Shown here: piece after piece, positions 8,668 through 16,911 of the stretch
Position numbering within the stretch: the first letter of the stretch is position 1
Layout of the letters: each line of letters begins with the position of its first letter
Assembly (NCBI RefSeq): GCF_021404305.1
Contig: NZ_JABFTX010000003.1
Coordinates: 372,001-436,000, forward strand
DNA length: 64,000 bases
Direction: 5' to 3'
DNA from: Billgrantia ethanolica
GTDB taxonomy: Bacteria > Pseudomonadota > Gammaproteobacteria > Pseudomonadales > Halomonadaceae
Made by a program: the position numbers and the translations under genes
The notes under the pieces: model-generated
What the model was told of the DNA's origin: nothing
The model's database searches: none
What the model saw: only the letters and a program-made list of their open reading frames with translations

Positions 8668-8698
8668 TTCAGTCTCATTGGCGATGCTTCCGAGAGAA

Positions 8699-8732
8699 AA
8701 CGAACCGCCGCGCAATTGAGCGGCGGTTCGTT
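8699..8732. terminator. Bidirectional intrinsic terminator
   Basis: A perfect 13-bp stem, with arms 8699-8711 and 8720-8732 (core CGAACCGCCGC/GCGGCGGTTCG), and an 8-base loop. It is preceded by AAAA and followed by TTCTT, so it can end transcription from both convergent genes (VOC at left, tctAB at right). Confidence 0.85.
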
Positions 8733-8745
8733 CTTGAGTGACACC

Positions 8746-10710
8746 TCAGCCGAACAGTAATGGATCGATCAGTCCGCTCGGGTAGGTCAGGGTTAGCAGT
8801 TTCGCCATGCCTACCAGGAAGATCGCCACCCCAGCAGACATGGTGATAGCCACCCACGGTTTGAGACGTGCGATGAACATCAGGAAAGCCAGACAAAACA
8901 GCGTTGCGGTAGTGACGAGGCCGAACGTCAGGATCGCTCCGACCAAGGCGAAGAAGCCTGCCAACCAGACGACTTGCTGAAGTAGAGGCTGGTGTTGCCA
9001 CGCTGGCTTACGGACAAGGCTGCGCAGGATTTCCAGCAGACAGGCGACGCCCATGATTGCCAGGGCCAGTCGGGGCATGAGGCCACCAAGCAGGCTGAGG
9101 TCGGCAAGGTGGAACCAGCCATAGGTGGCCATTCCCAGCAGAGCGGTAAAGATCACCAGATCAATGCCACCGATGGTTATCGGCTTGCTGCCGGTCGCAG
9201 GTGCTTCCCCAACCGCAGGCGCTTGCTCGGTATCGGTCGACCGGAGCTTACGCCAAAGCTGACGAAACATGGGCAAGAACAGGGCGGCGAGGATCATGGC
9301 GCCGATGATCAGCACTCCTGGGCGCATGAAGGCAGCGCTGCCTTGGAACTGAACGGCTTGGTAGAAGTAGGCTTCAGCGCCAGGTGCCAGGACGAAGCCG
9401 ATCAGGAAAGCGGGGCGTGACCAGCCGGCCTGCTTGAACAGGACGCCAAGGGCACCGATCGCGCCGAGGGCCAAGAGGTCTCCCGGGGAGCGTGTGGCCT
9501 GGTAGGCCGCAAACATGATCAGCACTGTGATCAGAGGGGCCAGGATGACGAAGGGCACGCGGGTCAAGCTGGCAACTGGACGCGCCAGGCCCAGGCAGAA
9601 CGCTGCACCGATGATGTTGGCCAGGGCCAGCGACCAGATGATGGTATAGGTCAGGTCTAGATTGGTCTCGATCATGCTGACGCCTGGCTGCAAGCCTAGC
9701 AGCAGTAGACCACCTAGGAAGACGGCGGCGGTGCCCGAGCCAGGCACGCCGAACAGCAGAGTGGGCACCATGGCGCCAGAGGCGCAGGCATTGTTGGCGG
9801 CTTCCGGTGCGATGACCCCGCGGATGTCGCCGTGGCCAAACTTGGATTTGTCCTTGGCACTCTGTACGGCATGGCCATAGGTCATCCAATCCACCACCGA
9901 ACCGGCGAGGCCGGGAATCGTGCCCAGTAGGCTACCGATGCCTGCACAGCGTGCTACCAGGCCACGGTTCTTACCGACATCTTGGAGGCCTTGTTTCCAT
10001 CCCTTGCCGAGTCGGGTGCGTTCCCCGGCGATGGCGCCACGCTTGACCAGCAGGTCGATGATCTCGGGAAGTGCAAAGATCCCAAGACCGATCACTACCA
10101 GCGGTACGCCATCGAAGAGATAGTTGATCTCGAAGTTGAGACGGAACTCCCCGGTGGCTGGCGCCATGCCGATGGTACCGATCAGCAGGCCCAGGCCGCA
10201 GGCGGCGAGCCCTTTGAGCAGGTCGCGTCCGGAGAGCACCGCTACCATCGATAGCCCGAGCAGGGTCAGCATGAAGAGCTCGGAGGAGGAGAACGACAGC
10301 ACCACCGGCCGGGCGATCAGAATGAAACCCGTCAACACGGCGGCGCCGATCAGGCCACCGATCATCGAAGAAAGGAAGGCACTGGAAAGAGCCCGTGCCG
10401 CCTGGCCGCGCTTGGCCAGGGAAAAGCCGTCGATGACGGTGGCCTGGGAGGCGCTGGAGCCGGGAATGCCCAGCAGCACCGAGGCAAAGGTATCGCCGGT
10501 GGGAATCACGGCGACCAGGCCCATCAGCATGCCGAGGGCGACACTCGGCTCCATGCCGTAGAGGAAGGGCAGCAGCAGCGCCATACCTGCGATGCCGCCG
10601 AGACCGGGAATGATCCCAACCACTAGGCCTACCAACACGCCGAGGACCATGTAGAGCAGATGATCCAGAGTGAACAGCTGCCCCAGACTGGAGAGAAGAA
10701 TATCGAACAT
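8746..10710 (-). CDS. Tripartite tricarboxylate transporter permease, TctA-TctB fusion
   Basis: A 654-residue polytopic membrane protein. Residues 1 to about 495 are a TctA-type large permease, with the conserved GIIPGLGGIAGMALLLPFLY segment near the N-terminus and GTIPGLAG in the second repeat. After a hydrophilic linker (about 495-515) the last 135 residues form a four-helix TctB-like small subunit. In most TTT systems TctA and TctB are separate genes, so this is a fusion. With TctC it imports a carboxylate using an ion gradient. The start at 10710 gives MFDILLSSLG. It is last in the prpF-tctC-tctAB unit and ends at a shared terminator. Confidence 0.92.
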   Translation of the reverse strand: MFDILLSSLGQLFTLDHLLYMVLGVLVGLVVGIIPGLGGIAGMALLLPFLYGMEPSVALGMLMGLVAVIPTGDTFASVLLGIPGSSASQATVIDGFSLAKRGQAARALSSAFLSSMIGGLIGAAVLTGFILIARPVVLSFSSSELFMLTLLGLSMVAVLSGRDLLKGLAACGLGLLIGTIGMAPATGEFRLNFEINYLFDGVPLVVIGLGIFALPEIIDLLVKRGAIAGERTRLGKGWKQGLQDVGKNRGLVARCAGIGSLLGTIPGLAGSVVDWMTYGHAVQSAKDKSKFGHGDIRGVIAPEAANNACASGAMVPTLLFGVPGSGTAAVFLGGLLLLGLQPGVSMIETNLDLTYTIIWSLALANIIGAAFCLGLARPVASLTRVPFVILAPLITVLIMFAAYQATRSPGDLLALGAIGALGVLFKQAGWSRPAFLIGFVLAPGAEAYFYQAVQFQGSAAFMRPGVLIIGAMILAALFLPMFRQLWRKLRSTDTEQAPAVGEAPATGSKPITIGGIDLVIFTALLGMATYGWFHLADLSLLGGLMPRLALAIMGVACLLEILRSLVRKPAWQHQPLLQQVVWLAGFFALVGAILTFGLVTTATLFCLAFLMFIARLKPWVAITMSAGVAIFLVGMAKLLTLTYPSGLIDPLLFG

Positions 10711-10795
10711 GAAATGCGGCTCTCGTGTTGTGCGGTGAGTTGAACCCAAAGGTATCGGCCCTCGTCGCCAAGGGACCGATGCCCGTTCTCACGCG

Positions 10796-11911
10796 TCAGA
10801 TACTCGCGCCGTGCTTAGTTTTCAGCCAGTCAGCCAGCCACTCGCGAAGATCGTCATTTAGCGCCATGGCTTGTTCGAGATGTCTCTCGACGACATCGCC
10901 AATGATCGGGGTGTAGGGGCCCAAGTGGGCGTCAGCCTCCTGCTTGAACTGTTCGGTCTCGACGAACTCGAGGGCCGCTTCCCGGTAAATCTCGACGAGC
11001 TCATCAGGCGTGCCTTTGGGCACCATGATCAGCTTCTGCAGCGTGAAGCCTGAGGCGAAGAACTTCTCATAGGCTTCATTGGCGGTGCCGCTCGGGGCCT
11101 CACCGTTGAGGTTTCCATAGACTTCGGTAAAGGTCGGCAGGTCGGGGAACGCCGGGTCGCGCTCGATCTGCCCTTCGTCGTTAAGTACACCGAGCGAGAA
11201 GAGCGGGACGGCACGGCCCGACTCCACCAGGGGGGCCACACTGCTCAGATAGGCTGAGGTGGTCTGGAAGTCGATGTCCGCTTCGCCACGCTCGAAGGCC
11301 AGGCGACCCTCGCCACGACCTTGCATGCCGGAGACGGCCTGAACGTCGACACCCAGCATATCGAGAGCGATCAGCACCGGCAGCTCGAGTCCGGTGTGAC
11401 TTTGCACCGCCAGCTTGACTCGCTTTTCCAGCAGGGTGGCAATTGCGCTCTCGCTTTCCTCACCCAGGCTGGGCTGGGCGTAGACGACGCCACCGGTCGG
11501 GGTTGCCAGGATCGGTGTCCAGTTGGAGTAGTCGTAGCGTACCCGCCGGTCCCCTAGCATGGCGGGAAACTGGGTCGAGGCGGAGGTGCCTAGCCAGTCG
11601 CTGCCGTCGCTCCTGGCCCGCGTGGCAAAGAGGTTGGCACCGTTGATTGAGCCGCCGCCCGGCACGTTGTCGATTGAAATGGTGGGCTCACCTGGAATGT
11701 GTTCGCTGAGCCAGGGGGAGAAGAAGCGGGCCCAGACATCGGTGCCACCGCCGACGCCGAAGGGAATGGTCCACTTGATGGTGCTGGGCACGTTCGCGTC
11801 CTGGGCTTGCACTGGGGCGGTGAGCGTTAAACCAAGCCCGGCAATTGCCAGGCCAAGGACGGCGGCTTTTTTCAATCGGCCAAGTGAGTTCGTGGTCTTG
11901 TGAGTGTTCAT
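10796..11911 (-). CDS. tctC: TctC-type periplasmic carboxylate-binding protein
   Basis: A 371-residue substrate-binding protein of the TTT (Bug) family. The N-terminal signal peptide has basic LGRLKK, a hydrophobic run AAVLGLAIAGLGLTL, and a predicted cut after VQA near residue 36. The mature part has the family's IPFGVGGGTDVWARFF segment, which forms the carboxylate pocket loop. It delivers its ligand to the fused TctAB permease encoded next. AGGAG lies 8 bases before the start. The gap to the permease gene is 85 bp and to the upstream prpF-like gene 58 bp. The ligand is a di- or tricarboxylate by family knowledge; the exact one is not known. Confidence 0.93.
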   Translation of the reverse strand: MNTHKTTNSLGRLKKAAVLGLAIAGLGLTLTAPVQAQDANVPSTIKWTIPFGVGGGTDVWARFFSPWLSEHIPGEPTISIDNVPGGGSINGANLFATRARSDGSDWLGTSASTQFPAMLGDRRVRYDYSNWTPILATPTGGVVYAQPSLGEESESAIATLLEKRVKLAVQSHTGLELPVLIALDMLGVDVQAVSGMQGRGEGRLAFERGEADIDFQTTSAYLSSVAPLVESGRAVPLFSLGVLNDEGQIERDPAFPDLPTFTEVYGNLNGEAPSGTANEAYEKFFASGFTLQKLIMVPKGTPDELVEIYREAALEFVETEQFKQEADAHLGPYTPIIGDVVERHLEQAMALNDDLREWLADWLKTKHGASI

Positions 11912-11969
11912 GGCATGCTCCTGGGTTGTTGTCGTTTGTGGGTGTCAGGTCACCCGTTGATGGTGATGA

Positions 11970-13103
11970 TCAATTGGACTGCAGTGCAGGCATTGTCTCA
12001 CTGGGTGTCGTTGAGGCGGTGTAGAAGATCGTGCCGCTCATGATCTTTCTGGCGGTACGAATCAGCGATACACGCGCGATAACGTTGGCATTGCCTTGGC
12101 GGTGCTCGACGTCGAGGTCGATGAAGCCGGACGGATGCTCCAGCCTCACCTGTGCCAGACACTCACCCCCGGTCATCCGTCCACTTTCTACTGCGATGCG
12201 GTTGGCGATGGTGCCGGGAACGCTGACCGCCGAGGCGACGGCAATGGCTCCGGTAACGGCGATGGCTTTGTGACAGCGGTGGGGGACGAAGTAACGCGCG
12301 CACAGTGTGCTAACGCGGTCACGCGCTGCGGAGAGAAGTACTGGCTTGGGCAAGACACCGTTGCTGACGTCGCCCAGCCCCATGTTCTGTCCTGCCTTGC
12401 GTCGAATGCTTTCGAGCCGCTCGAGAAAAGCGCTATTGGCATCCAGTTCGTCAGGGGATTCAGCGCCACTTAGGCCGAGGTCCGCAGCGTCGAGCATGAT
12501 GATCGGCGTTGCCGCGTCGAGACAAGTGACGGCGACACCTTCGATCGAGTCGCAGGCCTTTCCTGTCGGCAGCAACGCGCCGGTCTTGGAACCCATGATG
12601 TCCAAGAAGCTGAGTTGAATCCCGGCGGCACTTCCGGGCACGCCGCTGATGGATGTGTTGCCCTCATAGCAGACCTGGCGGCCCGGCGTGGGGACGTGGC
12701 ATTCGATCAGGCGCTGGGTGTTGAGATTGCGCACTCGCACCACGGTCTTGCCCTCCTGGGGTTCCACCAGGCCCGTCTCGATCGCGTAGGGGCCGACCGC
12801 CGAGAGCATGTTTCCGCAGTTCGGGCTGAAGTCGACTCGACGATTGAGTACGTCGACTTGGGCAAACAGATAATCGACGTCGGCGTCAGCATGGTAAGAG
12901 CGTTCCACAATGGCAATCTTGCTGGTCAGCGGATCCCCGCCGCCGATGCCATCGATCTGCAGGGCGTGGCCTGAGCCCATCAGGCTTAGCAGAATCTCGG
13001 CCTGGGCGTCCTGGCCACTGGGAAGGTCGCTCATGCGCAGGAAAGGGCCTCGGGAGGTGCCGCCGCGCATGATCATGCAGGGAATGCTATTCATCATCGT
13101 CAT
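11970..13103 (-). CDS. PrpF-family isomerase (4-oxalomesaconate tautomerase/aconitate isomerase-like)
   Basis: A 377-residue protein of the PrpF family with two DapF-like halves. It begins with the family signature MNSIPCMIMRGGTSRG. Characterised relatives are PrpF (2-methylaconitate cis-trans isomerase), GalD (4-oxalomesaconate tautomerase, gallate pathway) and E. coli YbhH. No gallate dioxygenase or aldolase is nearby, but the gene leads an operon with a TTT carboxylate transporter, so it probably isomerises an imported unsaturated tricarboxylate; this is inference. The start is uncertain: Met codons at 13103, 13097 and 13094 are all weakly preceded. It is divergent from a LysR gene. Confidence 0.85.
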   Translation of the reverse strand: MTMMNSIPCMIMRGGTSRGPFLRMSDLPSGQDAQAEILLSLMGSGHALQIDGIGGGDPLTSKIAIVERSYHADADVDYLFAQVDVLNRRVDFSPNCGNMLSAVGPYAIETGLVEPQEGKTVVRVRNLNTQRLIECHVPTPGRQVCYEGNTSISGVPGSAAGIQLSFLDIMGSKTGALLPTGKACDSIEGVAVTCLDAATPIIMLDAADLGLSGAESPDELDANSAFLERLESIRRKAGQNMGLGDVSNGVLPKPVLLSAARDRVSTLCARYFVPHRCHKAIAVTGAIAVASAVSVPGTIANRIAVESGRMTGGECLAQVRLEHPSGFIDLDVEHRQGNANVIARVSLIRTARKIMSGTIFYTASTTPSETMPALQSN

Positions 13104-13177
13104 GCCACATCGCGTTTGGGAATCGTGATGTGAGCATGTCAGCGAGCAACTAATGCTTCAAATGCAAATAAATTCTC

Positions 13178-13192
13178 ATATTGATTCAATAT
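13178..13192. promoter_or_regulatory. Perfect 7+1+7 palindrome, candidate LysR operator
   Basis: ATATTGATTCAATAT is a perfect dyad around one base in the AT-rich 144-bp spacer between the prpF-tctC-tctAB operon and the LysR gene. A second outer pair, AATGCA (13161-13166) and TGCATT (13194-13199), encloses it. Position and symmetry suit the activator binding site of the LysR regulator at 13248. Confidence 0.55.
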
Positions 13193-13247
13193 ATGCATTA
13201 ATGTGTTATGTTTATCAATACACATTATCCTATGCAAGAGTGCATCG

Positions 13248-14156
13248 ATGACACATCGCCTGGAATTCCTTGATCTTCAAGCCTTTATATTGGTTGCAGA
13301 GCTGGGTTCATTCCATGAGGCTGCGCAGCGTCTGCATTTGTCTCAGCCGGCGTTATCGCGACGCATTCAGAAGCTCGAGGAGCTTTTGGAAGTCGAACTG
13401 CTCGAACGCACCACCCGCAGGACACACCTGACGCCGATTGGAGCGGATTTTCTGCCGCGCGCCAGGCGTATGATCGAGGAATATGAGTCGTCGATTCTGA
13501 ACATGCGAGAACTGGCGACGCACCAGAAGGGCACGGTCACGATCGCCTGCCTACCCACCGCCGCTTTTTACTTCCTGCCAAGCGTAATTCGCGGCTTTAG
13601 CGAGGCTTGGCCGGGTATTCGCATTCGCATTCTCGACGTCAGTGCCAACGAGGGGCTGCAGCGGGTCATCAACGGCGAGGCCGACTTCGGCATCAACATG
13701 TTCAGTGCACAGAGCGCGGAGGTTTCCTTCACACCGCTATTACGTGATCCCTTCGTTCTGGCCCTGAGATCCGACCATCCGCTGGCGGCCAAGAAGAGTA
13801 TTCAATGGGCGGATCTCGAGCAGGTCAGATTGATTACCGTCAGTCGCGACAGTGGAAATCGTACCCTGCTGGACAATGCACTTTCAGCCGAAGGCATTCG
13901 GCTGAACAGCTTCTACGAGGTTCAGCACCTCTCCACCTCACTTGGCCTGGTCGAGTCCGGGCTGGGCGTGGCGATTCTGCCCAAGATGACAATGCCCGGC
14001 CCGGACCATGACACGCTCTGTTCGCGTGAACTTCCCGAACCCCGCATCCAGCGAACCATCGGTCTGGTCAGAAGCAGTTCCCACAGTATTTCCAGCACGG
14101 CTCAGTTGTTCATCGACATGCTTCTCGAGCACTGGGGGAATTCCACGGACTCATGA
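13248..14156 (+). CDS. LysR-family regulator of the tricarboxylate transporter operon
   Basis: A 302-residue LysR regulator. The HTH lies in residues 1-62 (FHEAAQRLHLSQPALSRRI), followed by a linker and an effector domain (GTVTIACLPTAAFYFLPSVI onward). It resembles the CynR/GltC-like regulators found beside carboxylate transporters. The ATG at 13248 is used because the HTH starts directly after it; an in-frame upstream start at 13203 has no ribosome site. Divergence from prpF-tctC-tctAB with a strong palindrome between makes that operon the probable target, with the carboxylate or its isomer as co-inducer. Its last 6 bp overlap the end of the tetR gene. Confidence 0.9.
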   Translation: MTHRLEFLDLQAFILVAELGSFHEAAQRLHLSQPALSRRIQKLEELLEVELLERTTRRTHLTPIGADFLPRARRMIEEYESSILNMRELATHQKGTVTIACLPTAAFYFLPSVIRGFSEAWPGIRIRILDVSANEGLQRVINGEADFGINMFSAQSAEVSFTPLLRDPFVLALRSDHPLAAKKSIQWADLEQVRLITVSRDSGNRTLLDNALSAEGIRLNSFYEVQHLSTSLGLVESGLGVAILPKMTMPGPDHDTLCSRELPEPRIQRTIGLVRSSSHSISSTAQLFIDMLLEHWGNSTDS

Positions 14157-14732
14157 TTTCAACCAGCACACAATGAGCGAGGCGAGGCAGCTGGCGGCTG
14201 TCGCCATGTCGGTGTGGCCGCGGATCATCTCCTTCGATATCGCTTCGCCTGCGCCGATGATGCCGATGCAGCGCATTCGCAGCGTCCCTTCGTCAAGGTT
14301 GCAGTAAGGGCGTAGTGCTTCCTGGTAGAGATCTACATAGTGATCGAGCAGTTCTTGCTGCACCGCTTCCATTTCTTCGGCGCCCTGTAGAGCAGCCGAT
14401 AGGGCATGCCATTCCGGACCGACATCGGTATAGCACTCCATGTAGGCTCGTCCCACGACCTGGGCGATGCTCTCCAGGTGGCGTGGCGCCTTGTCGAGCG
14501 CAGCGAGAAAAGCCGCCTCCTTGGCATGATCGAGCTGTCGGTACATGACGATGAGCAGGCCGGCTCGTGTGCCGAAGTGCTCATAGGCAATGGGCTTGCT
14601 GACGCCGGCACATTCGGCCAGATAACCCAGGGTGAGAGCATCGGTGCCTTCCTTCTGCACGATGTCGAAGGCTGTCTCCAGCAGTTGCTCGCGGCGTTCG
14701 GCCTTCGTCAGTCTTCTTGCCTGTCTGGTCAT
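14151..14732 (-). CDS. TetR-family transcriptional regulator
   Basis: A 193-residue TetR regulator. The N-terminal HTH (about residues 12-58) contains TLGYLAECAGVSKPIAYEHF, a typical TetR recognition helix, followed by an all-helical ligand domain. The start at 14732 (MTRQARRLTKAERR) follows a GGGAAG ribosome site; the longer frame from 14780 is unlikely. It is divergent from two tandem saccharopine-dehydrogenase-like genes, and the spacer carries a long dyad plus a direct repeat typical of TetR operators. It probably represses that pair and itself until a ligand related to their substrate binds. Confidence 0.9.
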   Translation of the reverse strand: MTRQARRLTKAERREQLLETAFDIVQKEGTDALTLGYLAECAGVSKPIAYEHFGTRAGLLIVMYRQLDHAKEAAFLAALDKAPRHLESIAQVVGRAYMECYTDVGPEWHALSAALQGAEEMEAVQQELLDHYVDLYQEALRPYCNLDEGTLRMRCIGIIGAGEAISKEMIRGHTDMATAASCLASLIVCWLKS

Positions 14733-14797
14733 GTCTAACTTCCCACTTCTCTCGAGTATCCCGCTTCCATGACGTCGCACGCCGTCCTTGACGAGGA

Positions 14798-14832
14798 TAA
14801 CCTACCTTTCGTAACCTACAAAAGGTAAGTTA
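14798..14832. promoter_or_regulatory. TetR operator with three half-sites
   Basis: TAACCTACCTTT (14798-14809) and AAAGGTAAGTTA (14821-14832) are inverted copies matching at 11 of 12 positions. The first 8 bases, TAACCTAC, recur as a direct repeat at 14812-14819 between the arms. The site sits 29 bp before the first dehydrogenase-like gene, in the divergent spacer with tetR. Confidence 0.65.
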
Positions 14833-14860
14833 CTAATCGTAGGCTTTAGAGGGCACTGTC

Positions 14861-15889
14861 ATGTCTCGACGAATTGAGGATCCGGTTCTGCTCATTGGTG
14901 GCTCCGGCGTGGTGGGAGAGAAAGCCGCCAGAACACTACGGCGCTTGTATCCAGAGTTGCCGCTTGCCATTGGTGGGCGTGACATGGCCAAGGCGGCTGC
15001 CCTAGCCCAGGCGTTGGGGAAGGCCGAGGCGACAAGAGTCGAGCTTGGAAAGGCAGGGCTGGGGTTGGCGGAAAGCCAGAGCTTCAGTGCCGTGGTCACG
15101 TTCCTGAAGGACGATACCCTGAGCTCCTGGCGTTATGCCCAGCAGCAGGGAGTGCCACATCTGGGAATTTCGACCGCGGCGTTTGAGATAGCTCCGGAGG
15201 TTGCGCTTCACATCAATGCTCCCAAGCGCTCGGCCATCCTCATGATGAGCAACTGGCTGGCTGGGAGTGCGACGTTTCCGCTGATGCATCTGGCACGAGA
15301 CTTCGCCACGGTTCGGTCCATTCGGATTGCCGCGGTGCTCGATGAGCAGGACATGGGCGGGCCGGCGGCTCATGCCGATTACGTACGCCAGACCGGTGCC
15401 GTCACGAGTGCGATGATGCGCGAGTCGGGTAAGTGGCTATGGGTGCAAGGGGAGAGGGCACAACGTACGTTCACCATGCTGGATGGAACGCCCGTGACAG
15501 GAGCCGCCTTTGGCAATCTCGACCTGCTCAGCATGATGGGAGCCACCGACGCAGAGTCGATCCGTTTCGACTTTGCTCTCGGTGAAACCTCCAGCCGTCG
15601 CCGGGGTGAGCCATTTTCCACCGAGATCCTGCTTGAGGTCAGTGGACAGGGGCGGGACGGCAGCCCCCGCCATGTTCGGCAGGGCATCGTGCACCCCGCG
15701 GGTCAGGCGCCGCTGACGGCACTGGGCGTAGCGCTCGGCGTGGAGCGCCTGCTCGGTCTTGACGGTGCAACGCCGGTGGCGCCGGGGCTCTACCTGCCCG
15801 ACAGCCTTCTCGATCCGGCTTATTTCGTGCAGCGCATGCAGGAGTTCGGAGCCCGCTTCCATGATCTCGAGCCGGAGGTTGGACCATGA
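14861..15889 (+). CDS. Saccharopine-dehydrogenase-like NAD(P)-binding protein, first tandem copy
   Basis: A 342-residue protein with an N-terminal Rossmann fold of the saccharopine dehydrogenase NADP-binding family: LLIGGSGVVG at residues 10-19 is the dinucleotide loop, and GGRD near 38 ends beta 2 with an Arg suited to NADP. The middle (FSAVVTFLKDDTL, near 75-90) resembles the second half of the cofactor domain. The C-terminal half lacks a recognised catalytic signature. No function can be named. The next gene is a clear paralogue overlapping by 4 bp (ATGA), so they are translationally coupled and may form a heterodimer. TetR control is likely. Confidence 0.8.
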   Translation: MSRRIEDPVLLIGGSGVVGEKAARTLRRLYPELPLAIGGRDMAKAAALAQALGKAEATRVELGKAGLGLAESQSFSAVVTFLKDDTLSSWRYAQQQGVPHLGISTAAFEIAPEVALHINAPKRSAILMMSNWLAGSATFPLMHLARDFATVRSIRIAAVLDEQDMGGPAAHADYVRQTGAVTSAMMRESGKWLWVQGERAQRTFTMLDGTPVTGAAFGNLDLLSMMGATDAESIRFDFALGETSSRRRGEPFSTEILLEVSGQGRDGSPRHVRQGIVHPAGQAPLTALGVALGVERLLGLDGATPVAPGLYLPDSLLDPAYFVQRMQEFGARFHDLEPEVGP

Positions 15890-16911
15890 ACGCTTCAACC
15901 CTCGACCCCGTGCTGCTGATCGGTGGCGCCGGCCGTGTCGGATCACGAGCCGCCCGTTCGCTGCGCAGCATGCACCCTGAGCTGCCGATCGCCATCGCCG
16001 GGCGTGACCTCGGCAAGGCACGCCAGCTGGCCTCGGAGGTCGGGCATGCCTCGGCCGTTGCCGTCGACCTGGAGCGGGCCGACCTTGGGCTGGATGGGAG
16101 CGCCGCGTTCAGTGCCGTGGTCGTACTGTTGAAAGACGACTCGCTGAACGCGCTGCAATTCGCACAAGCGCATGGTGTGCCGTACGTGGCGATATCCGAC
16201 TATGCCTTCGATATCGGCCCGGAGGTGGCACTGGCGATTGCACGACCCACGGCGGCTCCCGTGTTGCTGCTTGGCCATTTCCTTGGTGGCATCGCCGTGC
16301 TGGCGACCTTGCATGCCGTTCGCGATTTTCAACGAGTGGATAGCATTGAGATGGCCGCCATTTTCTCACCGGCCGACATGGGCGGGCCGACGGCCCAGGC
16401 GGATATGGCGCGTGTCGCGGGTATTGCGCCCCATCCGTTGATGCTTGTAGACAGCCGCTGGCTCTGGGCAGTAGGAGCGGAAGCCCAGCGTACCTTTATG
16501 GATATAGACGGTATGACTCGCCAGGGGCAGGCCTATCCGCTGCTGGATGTGGTCAGCTTGGCAGCAGCAACCGACGCCATGTCGGTTCGTATCGATGCGG
16601 CCATGTCCGAGGATGAGGCTGCGCCGCCGGGGCATCGTCTGATCATCGATGTCGCAGGGGTGGGGAAGTATGGCGAGTCGCAGCGTACCCGCTGGGTAAT
16701 CGAGGATAGCGACTTTCACCAGGGCATGAGCGGCATGGGCCTGGCTTTGGCCATCGAACGCCTGCTGGGTCTGGATGGCGGCAAGCCGGTCGCCCCTGGG
16801 CTCTATCATCCCGAGACTCTCTTGCGGCCGGAAGAAGCAATAGAACGATTGAGGACCGCTGGCGTGTCAATTCGCGCCTGTCCGGTGCCCGATCAGTCGG
16901 CGGTGAAGTAA
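15886..16911 (+). CDS. Saccharopine-dehydrogenase-like NAD(P)-binding protein, second tandem copy
   Basis: A 341-residue paralogue of the preceding protein, collinear throughout. The Rossmann loop LLIGGAGRVGS is at residues 10-20, GRDLGKARQLA matches GRDMAKAAALA, the second-half FSAVVVLLKDDSLNALQFA matches FSAVVTFLKDDTL, and both have ADMGGP/QDMGGP and ERLLGLDG..PVAPGLY blocks. These shared blocks outside the cofactor domain are probably structural or active-site features of an uncharacterised subfamily. The start overlaps the previous stop as ATGA. The last 19 bp overlap the convergent XRE gene. The substrate is unknown; lysine biosynthesis is not implied. Confidence 0.8.
   Translation: MNASTLDPVLLIGGAGRVGSRAARSLRSMHPELPIAIAGRDLGKARQLASEVGHASAVAVDLERADLGLDGSAAFSAVVVLLKDDSLNALQFAQAHGVPYVAISDYAFDIGPEVALAIARPTAAPVLLLGHFLGGIAVLATLHAVRDFQRVDSIEMAAIFSPADMGGPTAQADMARVAGIAPHPLMLVDSRWLWAVGAEAQRTFMDIDGMTRQGQAYPLLDVVSLAAATDAMSVRIDAAMSEDEAAPPGHRLIIDVAGVGKYGESQRTRWVIEDSDFHQGMSGMGLALAIERLLGLDGGKPVAPGLYHPETLLRPEEAIERLRTAGVSIRACPVPDQSAVK

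Noticed and set aside
14861..16911. True saccharopine dehydrogenases of lysine metabolism
   Set aside because: Only the cofactor fold matches; no catalytic signature and no lysine-pathway genes are near.
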